This document shows positions 55,900 through 64,000 of a stretch of 64,000 nt of DNA, one piece after another. A model generated the notes under the pieces. It searched no databases and was not told where the DNA came from. It was given only the letters and a program-made list of their open reading frames with translations. The DNA comes from Ornithodoros turicata (Eukaryota; Arthropoda; Arachnida; Ixodida; Argasidae): NCBI RefSeq assembly GCF_037126465.1, contig NC_088201.1:81558273-81622272 (forward strand), written 5' to 3'. Numbering within the stretch: position 1 is the first letter of the stretch; every line of letters starts with the position of its first letter. The translations under genes and the position numbers were made by a program.

Positions 55900-56630
55900 T
55901 TACTTTCCTCAACCTCAAGATTTTCTTGCTCTATGCATCTTCACTAGCCAGCCGCCATCGCCTCAGTTCTCTCAGAGGAAGATGCATTTTGTTATGCTCT
56001 CAGCCCCCAACGTTCTCTCAGAAATGTAAACTAATTAATACGGAAATACCCATTGTGTTCCGAAGTATATCTCTTTCTGGCTTGGCGTCCGCTGGGATAC
56101 CATTTCAGCTTACCGTTCACTGGGTACTACTCTGCTATACGAACGCATCACAAAGAGAAGCATATCAAACTTAAAGTAACTGAAATGAGAGCCGGTACAT
56201 TAGTACTCGCTGAGGCTGGCGTAAAAGTCCTCCTAGTAGTCAAATCACAGCAATAAGCACAAGTGGTGTGGCAAACCTCCACAAAATAACCTTGTGACAT
56301 CTGATTGGAACTTTTTCTGTCTTTTTTCATAATAGTCACTGTACCAATAGTCGGAGGAGCGAACCTTTTCGGTAGTTAGTTCACAGTGAATGTTGAGCAA
56401 AAGACCCGACTGCATTTCAGTGTGGCATCTTTATTACTGGCCATAGGGCAGTCGGGGATTAGGAAGCAAGTCGTCTTGTATTAGAGACGATAAAATGAAT
56501 TGCTGTTCGACTCAATGGGTACAGAGGAAAGGACAAAGTATGGAACTTGTGTCGCATCAATCTCCTGCTGAGGATGGTGTGACACAATCCCTGATAAAAC
56601 GCTGTAAAATCACTATAAAAGGGGTTGTTG
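55900..56630. other. No recognisable gene
   Basis: Short frames only (for example AGTLVLAEAGVKVLLVVKSQ ending 56256). Nothing assigned. Confidence 0.35.
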
Positions 56631-56935
56631 TAACACTTTGGTAATCATGGTTGACTGCATGATGTACACAATGTACTGCACGCAACAGTATTAACGAAAA
56701 AAATTATTTTACTGCGCATCGCACTTAGCGAGGTCGAGGTACAAGCTCCTCAGTGTCGAGGTCTCACGTCAGAGGAGCCAGGACATCGTGCATTCTTATT
56801 GGTTCTCCTAAGCTCATGACCTCTCCTGAGGAAGCCTCACCGACGGATATGCCTGCTGTGACGGCACCGTCGGATAAATTACGGTATTCCCGTTACCGAA
56901 TTTTCTACGCATCTACGTACTGCCTCTTATGTTGT
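56631..56935 (+). repeat. Dispersed repeat D, copy 2
   Basis: Diverged counterpart of 29165-29459: TGTACTGCACGCAACAGT, AATTATTTTACTGCGCATCGC, ACTTAGCG, CTCACGTCAGAGGAGCCAGG, CCTCACCGACGG, ATTTTCTACGCATCTACG. Confidence 0.5.
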
Positions 56936-57790
56936 AAAAATTGAATTTGCATGTTCACATGGGTGAAGAAAACTATCGATTAGATTTATGCGGCCCAACT
57001 TTAAATCCCTTTAACTACAAAATCGCAAAGGAAGATAAATGTCACGCCCACCTGTGGAGGACAGCCCTATGCAATCGTGGAAAGGAGGATGACAGTAAAG
57101 GTAGGAATGTGTACGCTCCATTGAAGGTTATGTAGTTCTGTTGCTGTGGCAGAGAATATCATTTCTTGCATTACTTTTATCTTGGAGTTTCCTACGACGC
57201 TTACGTATCAACTACGCGTGCGTGAACGCCTACAGAAGAGGGTGACATTCTATCGATAAAACTACGTCTACATATGATTAACGAAAGCATCATCACATGT
57301 GTCCAGCAATGTGTCAACAGGAGCAACGTGAACGGCCATGAACGGAGCCTTGTGATCCATGCGAACAACCCAATGGAGACGAATGTGGAGACGGAAATTA
57401 CCAGACTCCCTTCGCTATGCCAATCACGTACCGTGGCACCCTCCAGCGGCAGACAGTGAGAGCAGATGGGTGAAGAGTTCATCAGAAACGCCATTTTATA
57501 TTCTATTACCGGTCACAAGGGCTGCCACAATGTGCCCACCTGCGGCGGATGAGCTGACAGAGGTGGAAGGAGACGGCAGAGCGGTATTGCCTGCATGCCG
57601 TCGTCTGGCATCCCTGTGTCGATTGATTGACAGCCTGCCACATGGGGAACAGGGCTTCATCCGCTCGAAATCTCTGATGGGAGGCGGGGAACATCCAATT
57701 TGCGAACTTATAAAGTTGATGCAGATTAATGTTAGTACTCGCATAGTGTTGTTGCTCCGTGCTTTATTCGTTGTTTTAATGCGCATACTC

Positions 57791-57849
<59 letters not shown>

Positions 57850-57929
57850 TGGCAGGACGGATAGTACAGTTCATAAGTCGACGATATTTGAAACTATAGA
57901 CAGGGCAGAACGTTCTGATCCCTCCCGCA
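56936..57929. other. Intergenic with GT and GCGT microsatellite
   Basis: (GT)n at 57795-57832 continues as (GCGT)n to about 57850. The longest frame of the window (57359-57961, 200 codons) reads this as VCVCVCVC and has no other motif, so it is rejected as a gene. Confidence 0.6.
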
Positions 57930-58666
57930 CAATAGACCTCTACCTGTTTGTAAACAGATGATGTCATAGTGTTCGAAAGCGCCATGAATTTGTTAGAGTT
58001 GAACTACGTTCAAAGCAAGTGGCGAACAAGGTCGCGCCCGAAAGCCACGGTCTTGAGGGGATTACGATGGTCTCTGAAAGGGACGCGACCTTCGGTCTTA
58101 GTTTCCTTTCAATAGGAGGCAGCGAACAAATGCCCATTCGTGGAACCCAGCTCTCCCCTTCCGATCTGTTTCGGTTTCGGTCTGTCTACCAACGTCATGA
58201 TGACGTTTCTTGGGTAGAGGTTCGTTGGTCCCGGAGAGAATTTTGTGCGCTGTTTTTTGTATGTTTTATTCAAAGGCTGCCCTGATCAGAGACCGCGCAA
58301 TTTCTGCTCATGATTTCCCGGGAATCCGCGTTCGGAGTGGTGTTGCACCCAGTGGCGGATCCGGGTCACGTCCGTCATCACGTCCGGGTCCGTCATCATG
58401 ACGTTGGTAGACAGACTGAAACCGAAAGAAATCAGAAGAGGAGGGCTGGGTTTCATGAATGGGCACTTGTTCGCTGCATCCTATTGGAAGAAAAGCAGGA
58501 CCGAATGTCGCGTCCCTTTCAGGGACCATCGTAATCCCCTCAAGATCGTGGCTTTCAGGCGCAACCTTGTTCGCCTCTAGCTCCGAGCGTAGTTCAACTC
58601 TACAAAATTGGTGGGGCTGTCGAACACTATGACGTCATTTGTTTACAAACAGGGAGAGGTCTATTG
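57930..58666. mobile_element. 737-bp foldback element (CAATAGACCTC ends)
   Basis: Arms of about 270 bp: CAATAGACCTCTACCTGTTTG at left and CAATAGACCTCTCCCTGTTTG read from the right. They continue through ATGACGTCATAGTGTTCGA, GAGTTGAACTACG, GGTCTTGAGGGGATTACGAT, GGTCCCTGAAAGGGACGCGA and GACAGACCGAAACC-type blocks, to a central unpaired part at about 58220-58390. GCA on both sides may be a 3-bp target duplication. ORFs within the arms appear twice, once per arm, and are not genes. Confidence 0.85.
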
Positions 58667-59024
58667 GCAACTGTTGAATTTCTTCTCGCAGGACAACATC
58701 CGTGAAAAATTATCGCGTTGCAGTAGATGATGCAAATGGGCATAATGGGGAATGAGGTACCCACGCGCTTTGTGGCCTAAAAGAGATAAGAAGCCGTGAT
58801 TGCGCATTGCGCCTAATACACTTTGGGTTCTGAGCCTGTGCAGTGATGGACGCTTACTTCTTTGAGGCCTTAAAGCGCATGGATACTTTATTCTAATTCT
58901 GTTTGTATTAATGTAGAAAACGACGTAAGTTATCTTGACTGTAACTCGTGGTGCATTTTGTGCTGCATGCTGGCTAATTGGAGGAATTTATATAGTCTGC
59001 CATCACAAGATACATCGGACAACG
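58667..59024. other. No recognisable feature
   Basis: No motif seen. Confidence 0.4.
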
Positions 59025-59190
59025 CTATGTCTGAATACCGAGGGTAGGAAGTGGAAAAGTATTTACGTTACTTTTATTCGGTAGTTGTAGCGGTATCTCG
59101 TTACACTCTCGAATTCGTAGTGGCGCTAGTATTGCGCTACTTTTGAGTGAAGTAGAGGGTAGCGGCATTCCGTTACTTAGTTGTTATCGG
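59025..59190. repeat. Possible hAT-type subterminal fragment
   Basis: Repeated CGTTAC/GTAGCG-type motifs (ACGTTACTTTTATTCGG, GTAGCGGTATCTCGTTAC, GTAGCGGCATTCCGTTAC) recall subterminal regions of hAT elements such as the one at 6547. No ends or 8-bp duplication were found. Confidence 0.3.
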
Positions 59191-59999
59191 GCACGAGGCT
59201 ACAAACATGAGATGGTTTGAAGGACCGCAGTTGACAAAAAGTCGATCAGTGTCCATGGCGGGAATCAAACCCATGAGTCTGGTTCGCGTCACCGAAACTA
59301 GTTTCTTTCCCTTCAAATTTACCACCCTTCAGATCATTGCTTAGGAAGGCATTGTTGAAGCTTAAGTGTCCTTTTTGTCCTAATTATTTACTCAGCCTCT
59401 GCTTACGATGAGATAGTTGATGACTGTCAGCACGCAAAATAATTCAAATACACACAAGTAAGTGAATGAGAAATACATTTGTCAAGCATGAACTTCACGT
59501 ATACCAGGACTCATCGCCTCGAGAAAATTTGCCGACTTGCACTACGTGCACTGGCGTATAATACCCTTTCGTTTTCGTTCTGGATTTCGCGTGCAGCGGT
59601 AGCGTCAACGATGTACAGTTTACATTTATATGTCTGTACAACGCAACTATAAATTAGCCACCGTGAAGACCCCCCACTGACACTGAGAAAGGCTCACTCT
59701 TTCAAACGAATGGTCGTCGTTAATCTCGCTTTCGCATTCTGTCATGCAAATTATTCTTCGGAACTCCCTGCTGCGTTTGGCCTTCCTTTCAACGCCTGAC
59801 GCCATGCAGTGTCAAACTACGAAGAACTACAACCAGACAAGCCTGCTTCATAAACAATGAGATAGTGAAGAGCGCCGTGATAAATGAGGGTTGCTAAAGG
59901 AATAAAACAAAACGAAAGAAAACAAACAAGACCGAGAAGAGAGAAGACGTAAGCATCTGATTATGAGTCACGTACACGCATGCACAAAGCTCTAGTAAT
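59191..59999. other. No recognisable gene
   Basis: GGCGGGAATCAAACCCATGA at 59258-59277 resembles a reversed tRNA B-box region but no other tRNA part is present. Nothing else. Confidence 0.35.
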
Positions 60000-60114
60000 C
60001 ATAGGTCGGCGCAATCATGATCGCAATGCCTTATCACAGCCTGATGATCGCGATCATGAGTGCGATGACGAAGCACTGGCAAGGCTGCCGCGATCGTGAT
60101 CGCGCCGACCTATG
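60000..60114. mobile_element. 115-bp palindromic element with 8-bp duplication
   Basis: Exact 8-bp duplication CTAGTAAT (59992-59999, 60115-60122). Arms CATAGGTCGGCGC-ATCATGATCGC and GCGATCGTGATCGCGCCGACCTATG pair closely. The interior contains further GATCGCGATCATGA palindromes. An 8-bp target duplication points to hAT or P-type transposases, but the end does not look like the CAGNG of hAT, so superfamily is open. Confidence 0.82.
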
Positions 60115-60122
60115 CTAGTAAT

Positions 60123-60891
60123 ACACAGCTACCACGTAGCAGTAGGTGAACTGAGAAGCCAAGGACACGAAGCCGAACTGAACATGACGTTCTTTGTCGT
60201 TCTGTGTTGAAGTTGGCGCGCTGTAAGCGGCACGCGACGACTCGTGGAAACAGTTTTGGAAGGCTGGGATTCTTGCATTCGCACTGGAGCCCTCTACAAA
60301 TTACTGGGAAGTGAAGCATGCATCGCGCGGTACGGAAGAACGAAAAATTGAGCATCGGGCATCTGGACGGATGAACATATAGGTTGGTGGAGACTTGAAC
60401 GTCGAAAAAGGAGGACTTTATAGTACGAAGAGCTGGCAGGAAACGGCAGGATCGCGCAGTTGGACAGAGAGCCGCAGAAGCATAAGGAGCAGCATGAGAA
60501 GAAAGAAGGCTACGGGGAGAAAAATTGACGGGACAAGGAGCTGGGGCCTTTGAAGACTTTAGAATCCTCTCATTCTACGAAGGTCATTATTAAAGCCTCC
60601 AGGGACTCAAGTGCTCCACCCTTTTGAACGGTGGTGCACGTGCCTGCTTCCATCCGCCACCAGGGTGTCGCCAAGAATGATGGTGCTCCCGTGTCCTGTA
60701 GATTTTTCTCCAGCACTGCTCACGTGCACACGCTGTAAGCAGGGATTCTCAACCGGTGGGAAACGTCATGGGGGGAATGGTCTCACGTAACACTCGCCTC
60801 CAGTCGGTCCTATCATTCACAGGACATCTCCCTCGCCAGGAATGCCACGACGGCATGTCATTGGCTCTTGGGTGTACACGGTACTTTTTGT
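60123..60891. other. No recognisable feature
   Basis: GA-rich in part (60420-60550). No gene seen. Confidence 0.4.
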
Positions 60892-61030
60892 CAATTCCGT
60901 GCTAGCGCCCAGAAGCAACAGTGGCTATGAGCGGCGTACAGGTGTGGACAGATGGACCTCCTTGGCCGACTTCAGGGGGAACTGTGCCGACACTCGTCTA
61001 GAAAGTCTACACGGGACTGTAAGGGCCATC
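60892..61030 (-). mobile_element. SINE family S1, tail and partial body
   Basis: TCAATTCCGTGCTAGCGC, CAACAGTGGCTATGAGCGGC, GTACAGGTGTGGACAGATGG, GGCCGACTTCAGGGGGAACT and GTGCCGACACTCGTC are the S1 tail-proximal part on the minus strand. The head end is degenerate (GGCCATCCAGCGG). Confidence 0.75.
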
Positions 61031-61368
61031 CAGCGGTAACGTCGCTATACTTTCAACAATATACTTTCAAGGAACTTCGAAGAGGCAATAAAATACCTCA
61101 AACTCTTATGCGTGTATCTTTTGATGTTAATATGGGGGGATGACGCGCTTCGATGAACGGCAAAAGAGGTGCAGAGAAAAAAATAAAAAAAAAATAAAAA
61201 AATCGAGAACCACTGCTGTAAAGGGTCAGAGGTGTCCCTGCTTGCAGTCAAAGGAAATGAATTACTGAATATATGCGGGCTCTTCTAGAAGTCATTACCG
61301 TGTGGTGCAACAACGCACTTGTTTGGCCAGAACAGCAGCTACACGCATGGGGATGGGATTAGGCATTA
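61031..61368. other. No recognisable feature
   Basis: A-rich run of AAAAAATAAAAA units at 61180-61201. No gene. Confidence 0.4.
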
Positions 61369-62010
61369 GGTGCCGAATTTACTCAAATTCATGATAATTG
61401 ACGGTGATATTTAGCGTCTATCCTATCGGGAGAAATAGCCGAACATCGTGCTTCTCGGGCCACTTGAGTATAACACGCGAGGACTTTTTGAGCGCAATCG
61501 CTGTCAGTCCGACGAAAGGAGGTTGGAAACCCAGCCCACAGAGTGATTGTAGAAAGAGTGACAGTTCCTGAAATTGGGAAGTGGTCCCAGACGAAGCCAG
61601 ACGCTATAAGCTATGTCTGTGTTATCTCTTTCTACCATGCCGGTGTGGGGTGGTTTTCCAACCTCCTTTCGTCGACTGACAAGGATTTCGCTGAAAACTT
61701 CATCACGCGCTGTCTTCTGCGAGCCCCGTAAGCACGATTTTCGGCTATGTTTTCCGATACGATAGTTCCTCAATATTCCTGTCAATTATCATTAATTTGA
61801 GTAAATTCGGCACGCTCATCACATTGGTGGGGTAAAAAAAGTGACCTTTACTTGGCAATTTTCCCAGTTCAGTTCGCAAAAATTTACATAATTAAACTCA
61901 GGTTACATGACATGCACATCAGGAGGTGACAAAAACATAGTCAGAATAAATGCCGTTGACCGCATGATTCTATGTGGCGTAGTTTTTTATAAGAATTCAA
62001 TGACACCCTG
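61369..62010. mobile_element. Foldback element, left end truncated (CAGGGTG type)
   Basis: GTGCCGAATTTACTCAAATT (61369-61388) pairs with AATTTGAGTAAATTCGGCAC (61794-61813), and GACGAAAGGAGGTTGGAAA (61511-61529) with TTTCCAACCTCCTTTCGTC (61655-61673). Beyond the pairing, the right side runs another 197 bp to a terminus ...TGACACCCTG followed by TA (62011-62012). It includes GCCGTTGACCGCATGATT, matching the A1 arm at 43170. The equivalent left end is missing. Confidence 0.7.
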
Positions 62011-62189
62011 TATATCAGTCCGTGTGGGGTAACATATAGCCATCTGAATCTAGCCATGGAAAACAGAAAGCAAACAAACAGCCACGGGCAATGGGTCAAA
62101 GGGAACACAGGCGCACTAAACCTGCTCAGAATAATGGTTGCATTCCCGCTTGTGTGTGTTTTGAATGTTACATAAAATAAACAACGGGC

Positions 62190-62472
62190 GACCAGCGGCA
62201 TGGCCGAGTGGGCTAAGGCGTCCGCTCGTTGGTGGCAACCAAGGTCGTGCTGAAAACTGGGAGGTGGTGGGTTCGAATCCTACCGCCGGCTGTGCTGTCT
62301 GAGGTTTCCCCTGGGTTTTCTGAAAACTTTCCAGACGAATGTCGGCACAGTTCCCCCTGAAGTCGGCCCAGGACGCATACTACCCTTCCTGCTGTCCTCT
62401 CTCCGTCTGTCTACATCTGTATGCCGCTCATCGCCACAGTTGCTTCGCGGCGCCAACACCCAATCAAAAATG
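62190..62472 (+). mobile_element. SINE family S1, full length, Ser/Leu-like head
   Basis: The best-preserved copy. Target duplication AACAACGGGC (62180-62189, 62473-62482). The head has A box TGGCCGAGTGG (62201-62211) and B box GGTTCGAATCC (62270-62280), with a long variable region like class II tRNAs (Ser/Leu). Body CCGGCTGTGCTGTCTGAGG, CCCTGGGTTTTC, CACAGTTCCCCCTGAAGTCG; tail GCTTCGCGGCGCCAACACCC then AATCAAAAATG. Intact boxes mean it could still be transcribed by RNA polymerase III. S1 may correspond to the tick SINE Ruka; this is from memory and unverified. Confidence 0.92.
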
Positions 62473-62482
62473 AACAACGGGC

Positions 62483-63419
62483 ACGGTCAATCCACTTTCG
62501 AGAGGAGCATTCTTCATTAAAGAAGGCCTGATCGCTGATCGACGTGACGAAGTCATTACGAGTCCCTCCAATTAGTCACGCTTTCCGCGGCCATGCCCTT
62601 GGAGACGAGTCACCGTCAGGAGCTTAGGCAGACGCTCGTAACAACGGGCGGTTCCCGACCAAAGCTTTTGCTTCGATCAACCCCATAATGAAGGTGCCTC
62701 AGTAATGGGCAGAAGATCGAGAAAACACAACTGCTCAGGCACCTTCATTATGGAGTTCGTCCACCAGCTAGCCTCTATCTACGCCATCTTATCGTTCAGC
62801 TTCAATCAACCCTCACCGCTAGATTTCCCGCTTTTCGACAGGGTTTCGTGTGTGACGACCGCGGCTCATACGACTGTGTGGCCAACAGCGGAGAAGAGAC
62901 ATGGAGCAGGCCTTCGTTACGCTGAATAGCGCTGTGTTCACCTACTTTGAGGTTTTCGTGTACGTTCACTTAAGTGGATACATGTCAGCGGTAAGTAGAT
63001 ACTACACTCCATGACACATTAATAACCCTCCCTCAGAAAATAGGAAGGGAGCTTTCAAGGTCTTGTTAGGCTAATTGGAGTGGGCAACTATGCTTCTGTG
63101 CATGAAACGTTAATCGGATTGCGTGGATTGCGTTGCAATGATTCGGTGAGAATTACGCCTTGTTGTCGTGATGAGGGGGCTGTGGATGCAAATCTGGGGC
63201 AGGCGCTCTTGGTGGTGCTTTACAACCCACTGGACAGCCCATGAATATGAGGTTTCATAAACGAGGTTAGGTCAGGCTTGGCGGGTTGTACACTTTCTAC
63301 ATCAAAGGTCACACGCGAGTTTTCAATTCAGGCATTCCAGCCTGAAGATATGTTGTGTCACCTTCATTTAAAAAGATAAAAATAAAAAATAGAGAAGAAA
63401 AGGTTAGTGCATTCTCTTT
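62483..63419. other. No recognisable gene; one stable inverted repeat
   Basis: CATAATGAAGGTGCCT at 62684-62699 and AGGCACCTTCATTATG at 62737-62752 form a perfect 16-bp inverted repeat around a 37-nt loop. No transposon ends are attached to it. Otherwise nothing. Confidence 0.45.
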
Positions 63420-63674
63420 ATGGCTTTCTCAGCCAGTATTATTTTTCTTTTCTGTCTCGCTTTCTCCCTTTTGTCATGCGGCAGATTTCAAAATTTCAAC
63501 AGTAGATATTCCGCGGCAAGTTCTGTAGGTTGTGAGGACAATGCAGAGCCGGAATCGGTCCCTTTTCATCTCGTCGTATCCAGCACGTGCGATTGCAAAT
63601 TCTCTGTTGAAATGGATGTTTTGACATATATTTTATTGATATATAATTTACTTTCCGATCGTCCATGTCGCTGA
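63420..63674 (+). CDS. Candidate small secreted peptide
   Basis: The 84-codon frame opens with MAFSASIIFLFCLAFSLLSC, which has the form of a signal peptide: short polar start, a run of hydrophobic residues and small residues before a likely cleavage near residue 20-21. The mature part has cysteines at about 38, 57, 59 and 83 with a CDC motif. AATAAA lies 2 bp after the stop (63676-63681), with GT-rich DNA behind it, so a transcript could end here. Small cysteine-containing secreted peptides are abundant in chelicerate saliva, but I recognise no family. TTCTCTTTATGGCTTTCTCAG also resembles a splice acceptor, so this may instead be part of a last exon. Confidence 0.35.
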   Translation: MAFSASIIFLFCLAFSLLSCGRFQNFNSRYSAASSVGCEDNAEPESVPFHLVVSSTCDCKFSVEMDVLTYILLIYNLLSDRPCR

Positions 63675-63675
63675 C

Positions 63676-63681
63676 AATAAA
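63676..63681 (+). terminator. Candidate polyadenylation signal AATAAA
   Basis: Canonical hexamer with GT-rich TGATGTAATGTTTTGGCG downstream (63689-63706). Supports the ORF at 63420 only weakly, as the region is AT-rich. Confidence 0.35.
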
Positions 63682-64000
63682 GACATTTGATGTAATGTTT
63701 TGGCGTTACGGTTCGTGTAGGGAAAAATTAATTACATTAATATAATAAATTATTAGTATGCGTTCATTCATTCATTAAATAAAATTAATCGAATTAGCTT
63801 AAAAAGTCTCCAAACTAAATTATACGTCCAAAACCTCACCTTTTTTACTCTTTTGTGTGTGTGTGGGGGGGGGGGGAGTATATGTTTATTCGAAGGAAGA
63901 GCGAAAAGGTCAGTTGCTGTTCCATTGAAAAAAAGATGAAACGGTAATGAATGTTCAAGGTTTGTATAAGGGGGCGGGGGGATGAAGGTTTATAGGTGAG
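63682..64000. other. AT-rich end of window; (GT)n-(G)n tract
   Basis: GTGTGTGTG followed by a G run at 63855-63877 and a second short G run near 63970. No gene. Confidence 0.5.

Noticed and set aside
57359..57961. Longest open frame in the window (200 codons)
   Set aside because: It reads through a (GT)n-(GCGT)n microsatellite as VCVCVC and shows no motif elsewhere.
59258..59277. tRNA-like B box (reversed)
   Set aside because: Isolated motif without A box, arms, body or tail.
62195..62285. Possible serine or leucine tRNA gene
   Set aside because: Head of SINE S1; acceptor arms do not pair as in a tRNA gene and the body and target duplication follow.

Overview
This looks like a stretch of animal nuclear DNA, most likely arthropod and probably chelicerate (tick-like). 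It has no operons, no dense ORFs and no convincing multi-exon protein gene. It carries many tRNA-derived SINEs, foldback (MITE-like) DNA transposons, long microsatellites and an interstitial run of TTAGG, the arthropod telomere unit. The tick assignment is inference: one SINE family has a serine/leucine-like tRNA head, a type I know from ticks, but no search was run.

Layout. 1-10 kb: a 204-bp element of TTCGCG palindromes, a SINE relic, the first of three ~150-bp hairpin MITEs, and a non-autonomous hAT element with 8-bp target duplications nested in a TA-flanked MITE. 10-19 kb: MITEs of several families, a 231-bp tandem duplication, a hammerhead-ribozyme-like motif between two (AT)n tracts, an 896-bp foldback, and pogo-like and TTAA-type elements. 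19-31 kb: the lowest repeat density. The only weak hints of host genes are here: a candidate exon at 22985, and a candidate start exon with a consensus donor at 26768-26794, upstream of which lies an RFX-type X-box. A second SINE family with a 14-bp target duplication is at 29867. 31-45 kb: a TA-flanked MITE, SINEs, a foldback with an expanded 12-bp repeat, an internally deleted PIF/Harbinger element that keeps part of its transposase, and a compound, partly duplicated cluster of CAGGGTG-ended foldbacks. 45-64 kb: telomere-like repeat, inverted arrays of a 17-bp unit, a near-perfect 290-bp palindrome, a second hAT element carrying a nested SINE, a 737-bp foldback, a 115-bp palindrome with an 8-bp duplication, more SINEs, and a small ORF at 63420 with signal-peptide character and an adjacent AATAAA.

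How the parts work together. Nothing here forms a pathway. The logic is parasitic: non-autonomous elements that depend on enzymes encoded elsewhere (hAT, PIF/Harbinger, Tc1-mariner/pogo and LINE reverse transcriptase), inserted into each other so that relative ages can be read. Most short ORFs are translations of these repeats. Protein-coding calls are therefore few and of low confidence, and long blocks are recorded as holding nothing recognisable.
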